Source: Apoderus coryli (lineage: Eukaryota; Arthropoda; Insecta; Coleoptera; Attelabidae). Taken from it: a stretch of DNA of 64,000 nt. The stretch is taken from positions 1,550,001 through 1,614,000 of the forward strand of contig OU452208.1 in NCBI GenBank assembly GCA_911728435.2. The letters run 5' to 3'. Position numbers and translations under genes: made by a program. Positions within the stretch are counted from its first letter, which is position 1, and each line of letters opens with the position of its first letter. The notes beneath the pieces were generated by a model that worked only from the letters and a program-made list of their open reading frames with translations, was not told the DNA's origin and made no database searches. Positions 22,135 through 33,153 of this stretch are shown piece by piece.

Positions 22135-23185
22135 AAACGGTAGAAGTTACAATGTCGGGTAAATTAAAGAAAAGTTAACACCTTTTAAATTGTGTTTTGA
22201 AAAGTAAACTGACTTATAGCCGTTTTCGAGAATTAAAAAAAAACGATTTTTTGCGATTTTAGTTTTTATTTATTTCTGACATTATTTTTACAGATATAAA
22301 AAAATGAAAAGCACTTTCCAATTGTTACATTTTGAGGAGAATAAGATAGCGTTTACATATTTTCACAACGACGTTTCGTTTTTGAAAAACCATCATCAAC
22401 TTCGTTTTTTTAAATACGGCCCTGGATTTTTGATTATTAAATTTAAAGCCATTTTCAATTCAAAAATAGGCGGTATATCACACGTAATGGTGTAAATAAG
22501 TATTCAGTATTTTTAGATGTTACTTAACCTTCTTCAAGAAAAATCGCCATAGTTTGGCACTTGACTGACTGAATGCAGAGTAGTAGGTTTAGCAATAACA
22601 TTCTTTCGTCGTTACTCACAATTATTTATTATTATTTGCCAATTTATTTCTGTCTCAGTACAGCATTTTCTTCTGACGCGGTTTTTTAAATGTTGTTAAA
22701 ATTTTTGTGCTTTTTGAGGTTATTAAAAAATGCTTTTCTCAGATGCATGTTTTTACGCAAAATAAGTACCAAACGATGGCGATTTTGAAGTTGGAATAAC
22801 AGCTAAAAATAGTGAAAACTTGTTTACACCATTACGTGTGATATACCACCTATGTTTGAATATTGAAAATGGCTTTAAGTCAGGGCGTATTTAAAAAACG
22901 AAGTTGATGATGGTTTTTCAAATACGAAACGTCATAGTGAAAATTTGTAAACGCTATCTTATTCTCCTCAAAATGTAACAATGAGAAAGTGCTTTTCATT
23001 TTTTAATATCTGTAAAAATATTGTCAGAAATAAATAAAAACTAAAATCGCAAAAAATCGTTTTTTAAAAAATTCTCGAAAACGGCTAAAGTTAGTTTACT
23101 TTTGAAAACACTATTTAAAGGGTGTTTAAATAGTACAGATTTTCTCTAAATTTAACCGACATTGTAACTCCTACCGTTTGGTTTT
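22135..23185. mobile_element. Foldback element family F, copy 1
   Basis: Left arm about 22125-22500 and right arm about 22840-23185 are reverse complements (AAACGGTAGAAGTTACAATG against CATTGTAACTCCTACCGTTT). Copy 2 is at 40717-41822. Each arm has a GTTGATGATGG hairpin followed by GAAACG, resembling a degenerate hammerhead core. No transposase. Confidence 0.8.
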
Positions 23186-23764
23186 TGGGTCATTTTACAT
23201 CTAAATAAGCATTTTTTTTAAAATGCTTGTGTTTGTGACCTTTGATTTAATATCAATTTATTATTTGGTTAGTTTATAGATCAATTGAGAAAAACCAGTT
23301 TAAATCCTCAGTGAACGTTTCGACTTACATTAAGTCATCCTAGTATACTACAAATTGACAAAAAAAAAAAACAAAAAATATTTGTAATTATTATTATTGT
23401 AAAAACAGATACAGGCATAGACCCAATTACACTGCTTTGTATAAACCTATACTTAAGCTACTTAAATTATACTAACAGTAGAGAAGTAAGACTAAAATAT
23501 AAAGTGAGTTTAATTATTTTATGGTATTGTCATTTCAAATGACTAATTATTTTAAACTTAAATTGATTATAATTGTTATAAAACATGTCACAATGGTCTT
23601 GAGTTAAAATTGCTGCTCAGAAAATGTAACATTAGTGTCAAACAGAATGCCGAGATGTCTGCTAGTGTTAAAAAGAAAGGTTTTAACATATTAGATTAAA
23701 TCATTTTGTTGAGTAGACGTGTTTTATTCAGAGATATCATTCACTCCTCGATATATGGATTAAT
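23186..23764. other. AT-rich DNA
   Basis: No coding signal. A GACTTA/TAAGTC hairpin next to GAAACGTTC at about 23315-23335 (minus strand) is a weak hammerhead look-alike with a damaged 5' box. Confidence 0.4.
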
Positions 23765-24290
23765 TCAAAAAAAAAGATAGCTATATAACTTATCATTAGT
23801 GGATTGCATAGTATAACAAAACAAAAAAAGGAGAAACAATACAATACATAGAACAAGTAGTTCATTCAAAATAGTAAACGTTAAATAAAATATCAAAAGG
23901 TAATAATAATTACTTATAGCATATACAAATAAAACAATGCGATAAGACACATAGAGAACAATGAAAAAACCACTGACGTTACACAGGTTTAAAAGATTCA
24001 ACGAAAACAAAACCATAATAAACAAGCACTCCGTACTCACGTGGAAACTCTGCTTTCCTGAAGAATTCGTAAATAATAAGAAAGGACATTTACATTATTA
24101 CAATTTAAAATGGATTTAAAAGACATTGTTTGTTTTAGTAATAGCTATTCTAATAACCTCGCTAATAACCAATATAATAATTGGAAGATTCAAATTTGTG
24201 ACTAAAAATAAAGTACACTGATCCAACGTCATTTTAAATTATCTTCTTTTATCAATTTTTAAAATGTGAACAAAATTTTTATAAAATATG
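23765..24290. repeat. Dispersed repeat R1, copy 3 (partial)
   Basis: Aligns with 1080-1560 and 13180-13680 but lacks the RT-relic end. The 91-residue minus-strand ORF at 23765-24040 is hydrophobic AT-rich shadow sequence. Confidence 0.7.
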
Positions 24291-24394
24291 TCTGAGAAAT
24301 TATACATAGGACAAACAAAATTTATATATATTCAGGAAATAAAAGTCCACCTCCACGAAACAAATTTAATAGATTTCTCTACAAATTATTTTTT

Positions 24395-24437
24395 AACCAT
24401 ACATGTTTCAGAGCACCATGCCTCATCATCAGTGGTT
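24395..24437 (-). ncRNA. Type I hammerhead motif
   Basis: Stem I AACCA/UGGUU (five pairs), CUGAUGA, extra U, imperfect stem II (GGCA/UGCU...), GAAA, ACAUGU, A at the cleavage position (GUA). Core boxes intact. Confidence 0.55.
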
Positions 24438-24547
24438 GGTTCATTTCAAATCAATTATACATTTTTAACATTTAAATTGAAATTATAAAATTGCAAAATC
24501 ATTAAAATGAATTCAAATCACATATCACTCTTTTCGTAAATTTACTA

Positions 24548-24588
24548 GCCAGTGATGATGGGGCATGATGCTCCGAAATATGTATGGT
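24548..24588 (+). ncRNA. Type I hammerhead motif, mutated
   Basis: The inverted partner: GUGAUGA replaces CUGAUGA, stem II GGGGCA/UGCUCC, GAAA, AUAUGU, and stem I GCCA/UGGU. The changed first core base should inactivate it. Confidence 0.5.
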
Positions 24589-24655
24589 TGAAAAATTATT
24601 TGTAGAGAAATCTATTAACTTTGTTTCGTGGAGGTGGACTTTTATTTCCTGAATA

Positions 24656-24793
24656 CATCACTCTACTCCACTTTATTATCATGGTCTACTTCTTTAAAAA
24701 AAAAAACAAAATTTACTTTAGCTTAGTTATTTTCGTTTTGGTTACATAATAGGAATAAAAAGTGGTCTACTCCGCAATACGTGCTTCATACAG
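24656..24793. other. Spacer between two palindromes
   Basis: Short AT-rich junction; nothing recognised. Confidence 0.4.
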
Positions 24794-26663
24794 GGTGAGT
24801 CACGAGGAACTGTACATACTTCTACCATGAGTAGAGGCACGTTAGGGGATTATCAAATGACCATTAAAAAATGCCTCCTTGTTTTGATTATTAATATACA
24901 GGGTGAATTATGGATATTCACCAAAACAATGTTTCGTCATATCTTTTCAATGATTAAGTCGATTTATCTCATTTTTTTATAAAAGTGGGTATTGGTGTCT
25001 GGGAACTAACTGACATATTCCGAATTGAGAAAATCCAGGTCCGTCTTCGAGAAAATTTGTGCGACTGCCTCATATCCAACACTTCACCCTGTATATGATT
25101 TTTCAAAAATTTGATATATTTTTTTCAAAGGGCATAAATAGACAGTTAGACCATGGTATTTGAATTTTTTGTTACACTCACCTCACATTTCCAATTAAAG
25201 ATTCATTTTAGAGCTGAACTGAAAATTGGCAATAATGAAATATCTTACTATATAATAATGTTTAGTTATTAAAAAGAAATCTTCAAAATAGACAGAAACG
25301 ACACACACTGTGCTCCAGTATAGTAAATACCGTAATTTGAATTGATTTGCAGGGCCAGATTTAAAAATCTGGCATATCTGGTTCATCCCAATAATTCACC
25401 CTGTATGTAACTTTTTCCACCCGTAATAGACAGAAAATAGATAAAAAATGTTTGTAATAACCTAGTTTTCTTATTTGTTTGACGAAAACTCATGTATCTC
25501 ATTATTTTAATCGGAATGAAATGAACAAGCCAGGGAAATGTTTATTCATAAATTAAAAAAATAAAATAAACAACAATAACCAAACAATAAAACAGTTTTA
25601 ATAATGTGGAACAAAGTAAAAAACAATTTAATAAACATTACGATTATAAAAGATGTTCAAAATGAAATCCATCTGCCTCAATACACTTTTCTTGACGAAT
25701 GTTTAAACCAATGGACTTGTCTTGAATTGTCAGTGGGTCATTGCTGATAATATTGCAACAGTGAATAATTCTGTTAATGAGCTGTTGTGTTTTATAATCG
25801 TAATGTTTATTAAATTGTTTTTTACTTTTTTCCACATTGTTAAAACTGTTTTATTGTTTGGTTATTGTTTTTTATTTTATTATATTATTTCTTAATTTAT
25901 GAGTAAACATTTCCCTGGCTTGTTCATTTCATTCCGATTAAAAGAATTAGACACACGAGTTTTCCTCAAATAAATAAGAAAATTAGGTTATTACAAATAT
26001 TTTTTGTCTGTTTTCTGTCTATTACGAGTAGAAAAAGTTACATACAGGGTAAATTATTGGAATGAACCAGATATGCCAGATTTTTAAATCCGGACCTGTA
26101 CATCAATTCAAATTATTGTATTTACCATACTAGAGCACAGTGTGTGTCGTTTCTGTTTATTTTGAAGATTTCTTTTTAATAACTAAACATTATTATACAG
26201 TAAGATACTTCCTTATTGTCAATTTTCAATTTGGCTCTAAAATGAATTTTTAATTGGAAATGTGAGGTGAGTGTAACAAAAAATTCAAATAGCCAGGTCT
26301 AACTGTCTATTTATGCCCTCTGAAGAAATTATATCAGATTTTTGAAAAATCATATACCGGGTGAAGTGTTGAATATGAAGCAGTCCCACTAATTTTCTCG
26401 AAGACGGACCTGGATTTTTTCAATTCTGAATATGTCAGATAGTTGCCAGACACTAATACACACTTTTATAAAAATATGAGATAAATCGACTTCATCATTG
26501 CAAAAATATGACGAAACATTGTTTTGGTGAAGATCACAAATTCACCCTGTATATTAATAATTAAAACAAGGAGACACTTTTTAATGGTCATTTGATAATC
26601 CCCTAATGTGCCTCTATTTATGGTAGAAGTATGTACAGTTCCTCGTCACTGACCCTGTATAAT
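24794..26663. mobile_element. Large foldback element, ~1.87 kb
   Basis: Arms 24794-25655 and 25790-26663 are reverse complements across most of their length, from ACAGGGTGAGTCACGAGGAA / its inverse at the tips to TTAATAAACATTACGATTAT / its inverse at the centre. The spacer 25656-25789 encodes the tail of a transposase (next entry). The ORFs in the arms are shadows. Confidence 0.85.
25644..25835 (-). pseudogene. Transposase C-terminal tail relic
   Basis: A 63-residue frame ends IRQEKCIEADGFHFEHLL. The R..KCI...G.HFEHL ending is common at the C-terminus of insect DDE transposases of the DUF4817-associated kind. Only the tail survives, at the centre of a palindrome. Family assignment is from memory of that ending and is tentative. 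Confidence 0.45.
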
Positions 26664-26679
26664 AAAATTGTCAGCAAAA

Positions 26680-26721
26680 ACCATGCATGTTTCGAGATTG
26701 GTAAATCTCATCATCAGTAGT
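26680..26721 (-). ncRNA. Type I hammerhead motif, mutated
   Basis: Stem I ACUA/UGGU, CUGAUGA, extra U, stem II GAGAU/AUCUC, GAAA, then ACAUGC where the last base should be U. In the sense orientation of the adjacent Penelope-like relic. Confidence 0.55.
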
Positions 26722-27087
26722 GATATCACAATTTAGCAATTATTATTGAACAGTGAATAAACACATGTTCTTAATCGACAATATAAATTATTTAAGTCAC
26801 ACTGTGGAGAAAAAGGGGACAATTTTTAACTTATAGGTACAACAAAAATTAGAACATTAAAAAATTAATAGGTGTCAACCGACATATTAGTTATTCAATT
26901 TTTTTTTCATACTAATGCGTGAATTGTTAAAAAATATAATTTAAATTAGGATTAAACTACCATACGGCGCGGCGGTTATAAGTTATAAATTGTCCCCTTT
27001 TTTCCACAGCGTGACTTAACTAATTATTATATTGTCGATTAAGGACATGTGTTCACTGTCCAATGATTTCTAAATTCATATTATATC

Positions 27088-27129
27088 ACCACTGATGATG
27101 AGATTTACCAATCTCGAAACATGTATGGT
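27088..27129 (+). ncRNA. Type I hammerhead motif
   Basis: Stem I ACCA/UGGU, CUGAUGA, extra U, stem II GAGAU/AUCUC, GAAA, ACAUGU, A at the cleavage position (GUA). All core boxes intact. Confidence 0.6.
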
Positions 27130-27236
27130 TTTTTCTGACAATTTGATTATATGAAGTACGTATTGTGCAGTAGACGACTTTTTATTTCTTCTTCACTCCT
27201 CACTAATATGGACTATTTCGTAAAAAAAATACATAA

Positions 27237-27520
27237 TATGCTCAGCTTAAATTTTGTGTCTACTTGTTTATTGACATTGTTTTTGTGTGTTTCTTTTATG
27301 TTAATCATTTCTTGCATAAGTCTCTTTCTATACCAAGGATTTTTGTGTTATTGAAGTCAATAATATGTAAAGTCAAATTTACATGTTCAGTTAGCCCTGA
27401 TTTATTTAGAGTTTTAACCAAGTTCTAAGGTCTGATACTAACTTTGTGTTCCTTTATTCTTGTTAAATACCTGAATGTTTGTCCTATGTAGACTTTGTTA
27501 CATTTATAATATAATATAAT
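27237..27520 (-). pseudogene. Penelope-like element GIY-YIG endonuclease relic
   Basis: Minus-strand translation reads CNKVYIGQTFRYLTRIKEHK, then after a stop SGLTEHVNLTLHIIDFNNTK and ILGIERDLCKK. This is the GIY-YIG nuclease fold of Penelope-like retroelements: the VYIGQT strand, the R..YL..RI.EH helix, the H...H/DF segment and the IL..E glutamate. Three or more stops show it is dead. The reverse transcriptase that should lie upstream (higher coordinates) is not recognisable here. Confidence 0.8.
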
Positions 27521-28150
27521 TCCATTAACTGGTATACAAAAACAATATATATATTGGCAAGTCAATAACATAGTAAGTACAAACGTTTGAAATTTACAAG
27601 CACTAAAATAACTTGTAACAAACAGTAAATCAACAAAACAAATACAATAGCGATGACAAAACCAAAATTAAAACAGACAGTATCAAAAATACATACAAAT
27701 ACATTAAACATAATATATATACAATTTTACATTGTTACTCAGGTCAACCCAATCTACCACTCTATAACATTGTGATATTTATGACCCTGCCGGTTATACC
27801 GGAAGTTAATGCAAACTTTCTTATTTTAAATGTAACACCCTGTATATAATTATATTTTTGGATACCGTACCTGTTTTGGAGTATTTTGTATACCTAACAT
27901 CACCTCTTTCAATAACAAATTTATTTTGCCCAAAACAAATATTCGCCGTTTGATCATGGGAATAGATTGCTTCTTGAAATTTTGATGGTAGTTGAAGAAG
28001 TATGATTTTTATTGAGATTTGATCTGTTTTTATACTTTCTAACTACGTCGTATGCGCCCCAAAATCCAATCCGTTCCTCGCCATCTCCATGTTTGTACCA
28101 AATTAAATAAAAAATGTTTTCATGAAACTAATAGTTTCTCCATATACGTA
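27521..28150. other. Intergenic repeat debris
   Basis: No gene. Near 28040-28140 there are pieces of the tandem-array family's right end (CCAATCCGTTCCTCGCCATC, ATGAAACTAATAGTTTCTCC), which the next LINE interrupts or abuts. Confidence 0.4.
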
Positions 28151-29400
28151 CCACAATGCAATACGTGCGTGGACCCCTAAATGAATGGATGATGGCCGAA
28201 GATTCGCGGTCCGTGTCGGTGATGCTCTTTCCGAAGATATGGTACTTAATATGGGTACGCCACAGGGAAGTGTCTTGGGACCTCTCTTGTTTTTATTGTA
28301 TGTAAATGACCTGTCCACACATATAAGCTTTGGAAAAATATTTTTGTACGCTGACGATACAACCATTGTGGTTGCGGATACCGACCCGGATGCGCTTCTG
28401 CGGAAGATAAACACTGTACTGGATGAATTTCATATCTGGTGTAAAAATAATAGATTAATCATAAATTTTGATAAGACTGTTGCCATTCAGTTTGACTGTT
28501 TTCAAAGACGTCTGCCATTTACTATTAATTTTTGTGGACAGAATCTTCCATGGTCTGACGCAACTAAATTACTGGGAGTCTTTGTTGATCACGATCTCAC
28601 GTGGGCTGAGCAGATAGACAGTGTTTGTGCCAAGGTAAACAGGCAATGCTTTGTACTTTATTCCCTGACATCCACGTTTAATCGACAGTCGCTTCTTTGT
28701 ATATATTATGCATTGATATATGCTACTCTCTCCTACAACATTATTTCATGGGAACGCGGGCGTTCAGCGGATCTGCACCGTTTGTTTCTATCGCAGAAGC
28801 GAGCTGTTCGTCTCATTTTTAATCTCTCAAGTCGTGAAACTTGTCGACATATATTTATAAGGGAAAAAATGTTGACCTTTCCTTGTATCTATTTGTATAA
28901 ACTGTTACAATTTGTATATAAATCTATTAACGCTATACAGACGAATGGCTCGCATCATACCTATTTAACAAGGGGTAGAAACAGATTATATCCTCCGCGA
29001 CCAAAAAGGGAATTTTTTAAAAGATCGCCACTATACTCTGGGATTGTTTATTTTAATGCCTTGCCGGAATACGTCAAAAATTGTACAAACATTAATGTTT
29101 TCAAAAAGAAATTGAAAGTATTGCTTATGGATAATGCATTCTATAGCTGTGATGAATTTCTCAATTACTGTGAACGGACTGATTTTTAGCTATAGGTATT
29201 TTATTTTTTTTTTTGTATATTTGTTATTTGTATTTGTTATTATATTATGTTAATTTTTGTCCATTTATACATCACCTTTCGTTTGTTTACTGTTTTTATT
29301 AGTATGTAAATTTTATGTATGTATTGTGTGTATAATTTGACGTGCCTATGTACAAAATTATGTATTTAAAAAAGGCCAATAAAAATTATTATTATTATAT
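28150..29400 (+). mobile_element. 5'-truncated LINE with TTA-rich tail
   Basis: The coding part is followed by about 200 bp of 3' UTR with CCAATAAAAATTATTATTAT at 29375-29395 and a TTA-rich end at about 29400. The 5' boundary near 28150 is approximate. Confidence 0.7.
28185..29189 (+). CDS. 5'-truncated LINE reverse transcriptase ORF
   Basis: 334 residues starting just before RT motif B: GTPQGSVLGPLLFLLYVNDL, then YADDTTIVV (catalytic motif C), NRLIINFDKT, LGVFVDHDLTWAEQID (thumb) and the LINE C-terminal tail. Motif A and everything upstream are missing, so the protein cannot be active despite an open frame. A stop lies one codon before the ATG. Jockey/CR1-like. Confidence 0.85.
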   Translation: MDDGRRFAVRVGDALSEDMVLNMGTPQGSVLGPLLFLLYVNDLSTHISFGKIFLYADDTTIVVADTDPDALLRKINTVLDEFHIWCKNNRLIINFDKTVAIQFDCFQRRLPFTINFCGQNLPWSDATKLLGVFVDHDLTWAEQIDSVCAKVNRQCFVLYSLTSTFNRQSLLCIYYALIYATLSYNIISWERGRSADLHRLFLSQKRAVRLIFNLSSRETCRHIFIREKMLTFPCIYLYKLLQFVYKSINAIQTNGSHHTYLTRGRNRLYPPRPKREFFKRSPLYSGIVYFNALPEYVKNCTNINVFKKKLKVLLMDNAFYSCDEFLNYCERTDF

Positions 29401-30043
29401 ATTATTAATACGTGTATTTCATATGGTTATGAAGAGCTAATTTCATAATTTTCTTTTTGCCAATAGACCTTGGCCTAAAAAATTGGTATGGAGAGCTAAA
29501 AATATACAGATTTTATCAAGATTTCAAAATGATCTAAAAACCAAATTTTATTATTCTTAGAATGTTGTGTGACGCAAATAAAAAATCTCCGTTGTTATAA
29601 CTGATTATATACCGCGATATATTTCGAACAATCAAATCAAAATATCAGCGATTATTTTACTCGTACCATTTTTAGCCAATCAGAAAGTTGTGCAATTGAA
29701 AAGTTAGTTTGTATATTTTCAATTATACAACTCACTATACATTATCCCATATGGATTGGGAGGTTTAATAAAAGGGCAGTATTTTGGTAATATGGGTATT
29801 ATGGTGGCACTGTTTAGAAAATGAACCTAAAATGTCAAACCACACGAGATTTCGTAATGCTTTTTTACAGTAATTGTAGCTTTATCATTCATAATAATAA
29901 AGGTGAATAATTTGAACACTACTCGATGTTTTGGGAGTACCTAATAATTTTACCTCAACGCATTACCGGTCACACTACTTAAAAAATCATAGTTCTTAAA
30001 CTTATCCAAAATATTGAATAATATTTTGTGCGTTTATTTAAAT
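29401..30043. repeat. Fragments of the tandem-array family
   Basis: GGTATGGAGAGCTAAAAATA at 29488 is the array family's end motif. From about 29940 to 30056 the sequence is the reverse complement of array units (TAGTTCTTAAACTTATCCAA, ATATAACCTAAAATA). It continues at 33277 after the LINE composite. No gene. Confidence 0.65.
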
Positions 30044-30056
30044 ATAACCTAAAATA
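30044..30056. repeat. 13-bp target-site duplication, left
   Basis: ATAACCTAAAATA, repeated at 33264-33276. The array sequence is continuous when one copy and the intervening DNA are removed. Confidence 0.8.
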
Positions 30057-31484
30057 CGAGCAGTCTGCCGTACATGGTGGGGTGCTGATCCGGAGACCCT
30101 GTCGTATATATATAGGGGTCTTGTTCGCCCCCATTTAGATTATGGATGTCAAATTATCATTCCAACCTCAAAAACTAATTTCCAGAAATTACATCGTGTT
30201 CAATTTAAAGCCCTGAGGGCTATCACTGGGTGTATGAAGTCCACTCCCACCAATGTTCTCTTGGCGGAATGTGCTGAACCTCCATTAGGTTATAGAAGAA
30301 GATGGCTATCCCAGAAATTTATCATGAAAGTTATGCAGTTTAATATTCACCCGTTGCACCGAATATTGGATCAATTATCTGCCTATACCCAACATCGTCA
30401 AGGCTATTGGCGTACAAGAGAGCCACCTCTACTTCTTTCGGCTCAGAATGAAGTGACGTATATCTTTCCTCATTTACATACTTATGATATATTACCTTGC
30501 TTTGAATATAATCTTGAAGACCAATACCAAGTCATCCCCACAGTCAACATCCACTTGAAGAAGGAAGACCAGAACCTGAATTTGGAATTTCGAAGTAGGG
30601 TTGCCCGTTTCGCTAGTTTATATACTTTTATTTACACCGACTCGTGTGAAAGAGACAGTAAAACTGCAGGCTATGGGATATTCATCCCTTCACTTAATTT
30701 TAAATTTTCATCGAAGTTACCTAGGAACACCCAAATATGCACGGGAGAGATTGTCGCTATGAAGAAAGCAATTGAACTATGCACTGAAAAAAATATTGAT
30801 AAAGCCATTATAGTTAGTGATTCTCAAAGTGCCATAGCTAAGATCTGTGGGAGCTCTTTTAGTGCAAAACTCCAACACATTCCGTTTCTCACTAAGCGGC
30901 TTTTGATTGAGGCTTTTCAAAGTGATAAAGATATAAGACTCTGCTGGATTCCTGGTCACGCGGGCATTGAAGGCAATGAAATGGCCGATAGGCTTGCCAA
31001 TGCTGGACGTATTCTTAGAGTCCCACATCCAATCAAATTAGACAGAACGGACTTTCTTCCTCATATTAAATTATCCCTACTTGAGGACTGGAGGCAGCAA
31101 TTGAAAAATATATCTGCCAGCAAGGGTGTCTGATATTCTAACATTCAGGAAGTGTTTCCAGGCACTCCCTGGTATTCCAAGTTTCCGTTCATAGACCGAC
31201 GACATCTTACCACCATTATTCGGATGCGTAGTGGTCATTGTTTATATTCAGAACATCTTCACAAGATTAAGGTCCTTGACAGTCCCTTATGCCAGTGCGG
31301 TCAATTGGGTAGCCTTTCACTTATTCTGTTTGATTGTCCAAACAATAATAACAATCTATACTCCGAACTTTCAAAGTCCGGGGTTTCATCACCTATGTCG
31401 GTGCAATCATTGCTTAGAGATTTGAAGTACGAGACGCTTAAATTGTTAGTTGGTTTTCTGCGCCAGAATGATATTCTCTTGTAA
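30057..31484 (+). pseudogene. I-clade LINE polymerase C-terminus with RNase H
   Basis: The frame opens with WWGADPETLSYIYRGLVRPH, the end of the RT region, and then has a complete RNase H domain: YTDSCERDSKTAGYGIF (first Asp), TGEIVAMKKAIEL (Glu), IIVSDSQSAI (second Asp) and WIPGHAGIEGNEMADRLA (last Asp). An in-frame TGA at 31131-31133 separates it from the C-terminal part, which has RMRSGHCLYSEHLH and SPLCQCGQ...HILFDC-like cysteine/histidine spacing. RNase H is characteristic of I, R1 and LOA clades. Only one inactivating lesion is visible besides truncation. Confidence 0.85.
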
Positions 31485-31489
31485 TTACA

Positions 31490-32872
31490 GTGACCCTTTG
31501 TTACAGATCCCTCTATCTCCTGGTGTGTGTCGGAGGGTTATCTTCTTCTTTTATGTGTGTCTTAACTAACATTTTATTTAGAAGTTTGAGGCGTAACATT
31601 CAGAAAATCGCAATCACCAAACAGTGGACAAGAACCCTGAGTCGCACCGATCAAGGAAATTGGAAACGCAAAACAGTGTGCAAGAAGTACATTATACATT
31701 TATTACTTAATGTTACTGATAATATATTTAGGTCTCTTGATGAAAAGCAGGCTACAGCTCTTACTTTACTGGATTTCTCCAAGGCTTTTGACACAATTGA
31801 TCATGAGTTAATTGTCTCAAAAGCGCGATATTACGGTTTCGATGAACAGTCATCGAAATTCCTAAATTCTTATTTAATAAATCGTCAACAGTTTACCGTT
31901 GTCAAAAACAATGCATCTCACACTGGACTTGTTACATCTGGAGTACCACAAGGTAGCATCTTGGGACCTATTCTTTTCCTACTTTATACTGCAGATTTTT
32001 TTGATTGTGTCAAGTATTCCGAGATAAATTGCTTTGCTGATGACTCGCAGGTCTCTTTTCAATTTGATCCATCTAGAGTGGCAGAGGCTAGTAGTATGTT
32101 AAATGAAGATTTGTCGCGAATAAGTCATTACGCACACAATCATAATTTGCGCTTAAATCTTGATAAGACCCATGTGTTATGTTTTTGTCCGAAAAATTTT
32201 CAAAGCTTGATTGATTCAAAATTGAGACCAAACTTGAATGGTATGTCTTTGAATATGGTAAGTAAAGCGAGAAACTTGGGCATTATTTATGATGTGAAGC
32301 TGAGGTTTCATGAACATGTGTCAATGATTGTTAAGAAGTGCTATATGGTATTAAGACTACTGTACTCTAATATTAGTTTGATAAACTTTAAATTAAGAAA
32401 AAAATTGTGTGAATCTCTAGTACTATCAATAATAAACTACGCCAACATTTGCTACTTCCCTTGCCTAGACAAGTTCACGCAAAATCGACTTCAAAAAATT
32501 CAAAATACGTGTTGTAGGTATGTTTTTGGTCTCAGAAAGTTTGATCGTGTTTCCTGCAAGATTAACGAACTGAAATGGTTGCGTATCGAAACAAGGGTTA
32601 AATACCATTACTCAGTTTTCATTTTTCGTCTTCTTGGTTCTTCTAATCCTCCATATCTTCGAAATAAACTGCGATTCAGGCACAATTTGCATAATGTTAA
32701 TATCAGAGATAGCACAAAATTATGTTTTCCGAGATTCCGTACCGCCATGTTTAAGAGATCTTTTAGTTATAATGCTTCAACTGTATATAACTCTGTGCCT
32801 AACGATTTCAAACATCTAAGTTTGTATGTTTTCCGTAGAAAATGTCGTGATTTTTTTCTTGCTTCGCATTAA
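31490..32872 (+). CDS. LINE reverse transcriptase ORF (nested element)
   Basis: The frame is 460 residues. The first 65 or so residues are read from the I-clade LINE's 3' UTR and are not part of the protein family. From NVTDNIFRSLDEKQATALTL the RT follows: LLDFSKAFDTIDHELI (motif A), SGVPQGSILGPILFLLYTAD (motif B), CFADDSQVSFQF (motif C, FADD), LRLNLDKTHVL, LGIIYDVKLRFHEHV and the usual C-terminal tail. Endonuclease and ORF1 are absent. No stops, so a fairly recent insertion. Jockey/CR1-type. Confidence 0.85.
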   Translation: MTLCYRSLYLLVCVGGLSSSFMCVLTNILFRSLRRNIQKIAITKQWTRTLSRTDQGNWKRKTVCKKYIIHLLLNVTDNIFRSLDEKQATALTLLDFSKAFDTIDHELIVSKARYYGFDEQSSKFLNSYLINRQQFTVVKNNASHTGLVTSGVPQGSILGPILFLLYTADFFDCVKYSEINCFADDSQVSFQFDPSRVAEASSMLNEDLSRISHYAHNHNLRLNLDKTHVLCFCPKNFQSLIDSKLRPNLNGMSLNMVSKARNLGIIYDVKLRFHEHVSMIVKKCYMVLRLLYSNISLINFKLRKKLCESLVLSIINYANICYFPCLDKFTQNRLQKIQNTCCRYVFGLRKFDRVSCKINELKWLRIETRVKYHYSVFIFRLLGSSNPPYLRNKLRFRHNLHNVNIRDSTKLCFPRFRTAMFKRSFSYNASTVYNSVPNDFKHLSLYVFRRKCRDFFLASH

Positions 32873-33153
32873 TACTAATTACTCTGGATTAGTTAATTTT
32901 GTCAATTTTTCAATGTAATTAAAATATAATTACGTGTTAACATTTAATTAATGCCTAAATTTCATTTGGTCAATTTTGTTATGTTATACAATAATATTTT
33001 TGTATTAATTTTTAGAATTTACTGTTTAATTTTTTCTAAGGTTGAGTTGAGTAGCATTTATGCTAGACTTCGCCTTTATAAACACAATAATATGTAATAT
33101 CGATGTAATATGTGTTTAATAAAGCCACTTTATTATTATTATTATTATTATTA
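31690..33153 (+). mobile_element. Nested 5'-truncated LINE with (TTA)n tail
   Basis: Starts within the RT fingers around 31690 and ends in a (TTA)n run at 33129-33153. It is inserted in the 3' UTR of the I-clade LINE. I found no clear target-site duplication for this inner insertion. Confidence 0.75.

Larger units (their letters stand above)
24332..24655. mobile_element. Palindromic hammerhead element, ~325 bp
   Basis: Arms 24332-24415 and 24570-24655 are reverse complements (GGAAATAAAAGTCCACCTCC against GGAGGTGGACTTTTATTTCC). Each arm has a hammerhead motif reading toward its outer end. No ORF. Confidence 0.75.
26655..27145. mobile_element. Palindromic hammerhead element next to Penelope relic
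   Basis: AAATTGTCAGCAAAAACCAT at 26664 is inverted near 27126-27143, and CGAGATTGGTAAATCTCATC at 26693 is inverted near 27095-27115. One hammerhead per arm. It lies at the 3' side of the minus-strand Penelope-like relic (27237-27520), where a Penelope pseudo-LTR is expected. Confidence 0.7.

Noticed and set aside
24288..24488. Plus-strand ORF beginning MSEKLYIGQTKF, resembling a Penelope GIY-YIG start
   Set aside because: Only about seven residues match, the downstream sequence is a hammerhead palindrome arm, and the segment belongs to the end of repeat R1. It could be a tiny fragment, but I cannot support it.
28103..28414. Minus-strand ORF of 103 residues
   Set aside because: Antisense shadow of the LINE reverse transcriptase at 28185-29189.
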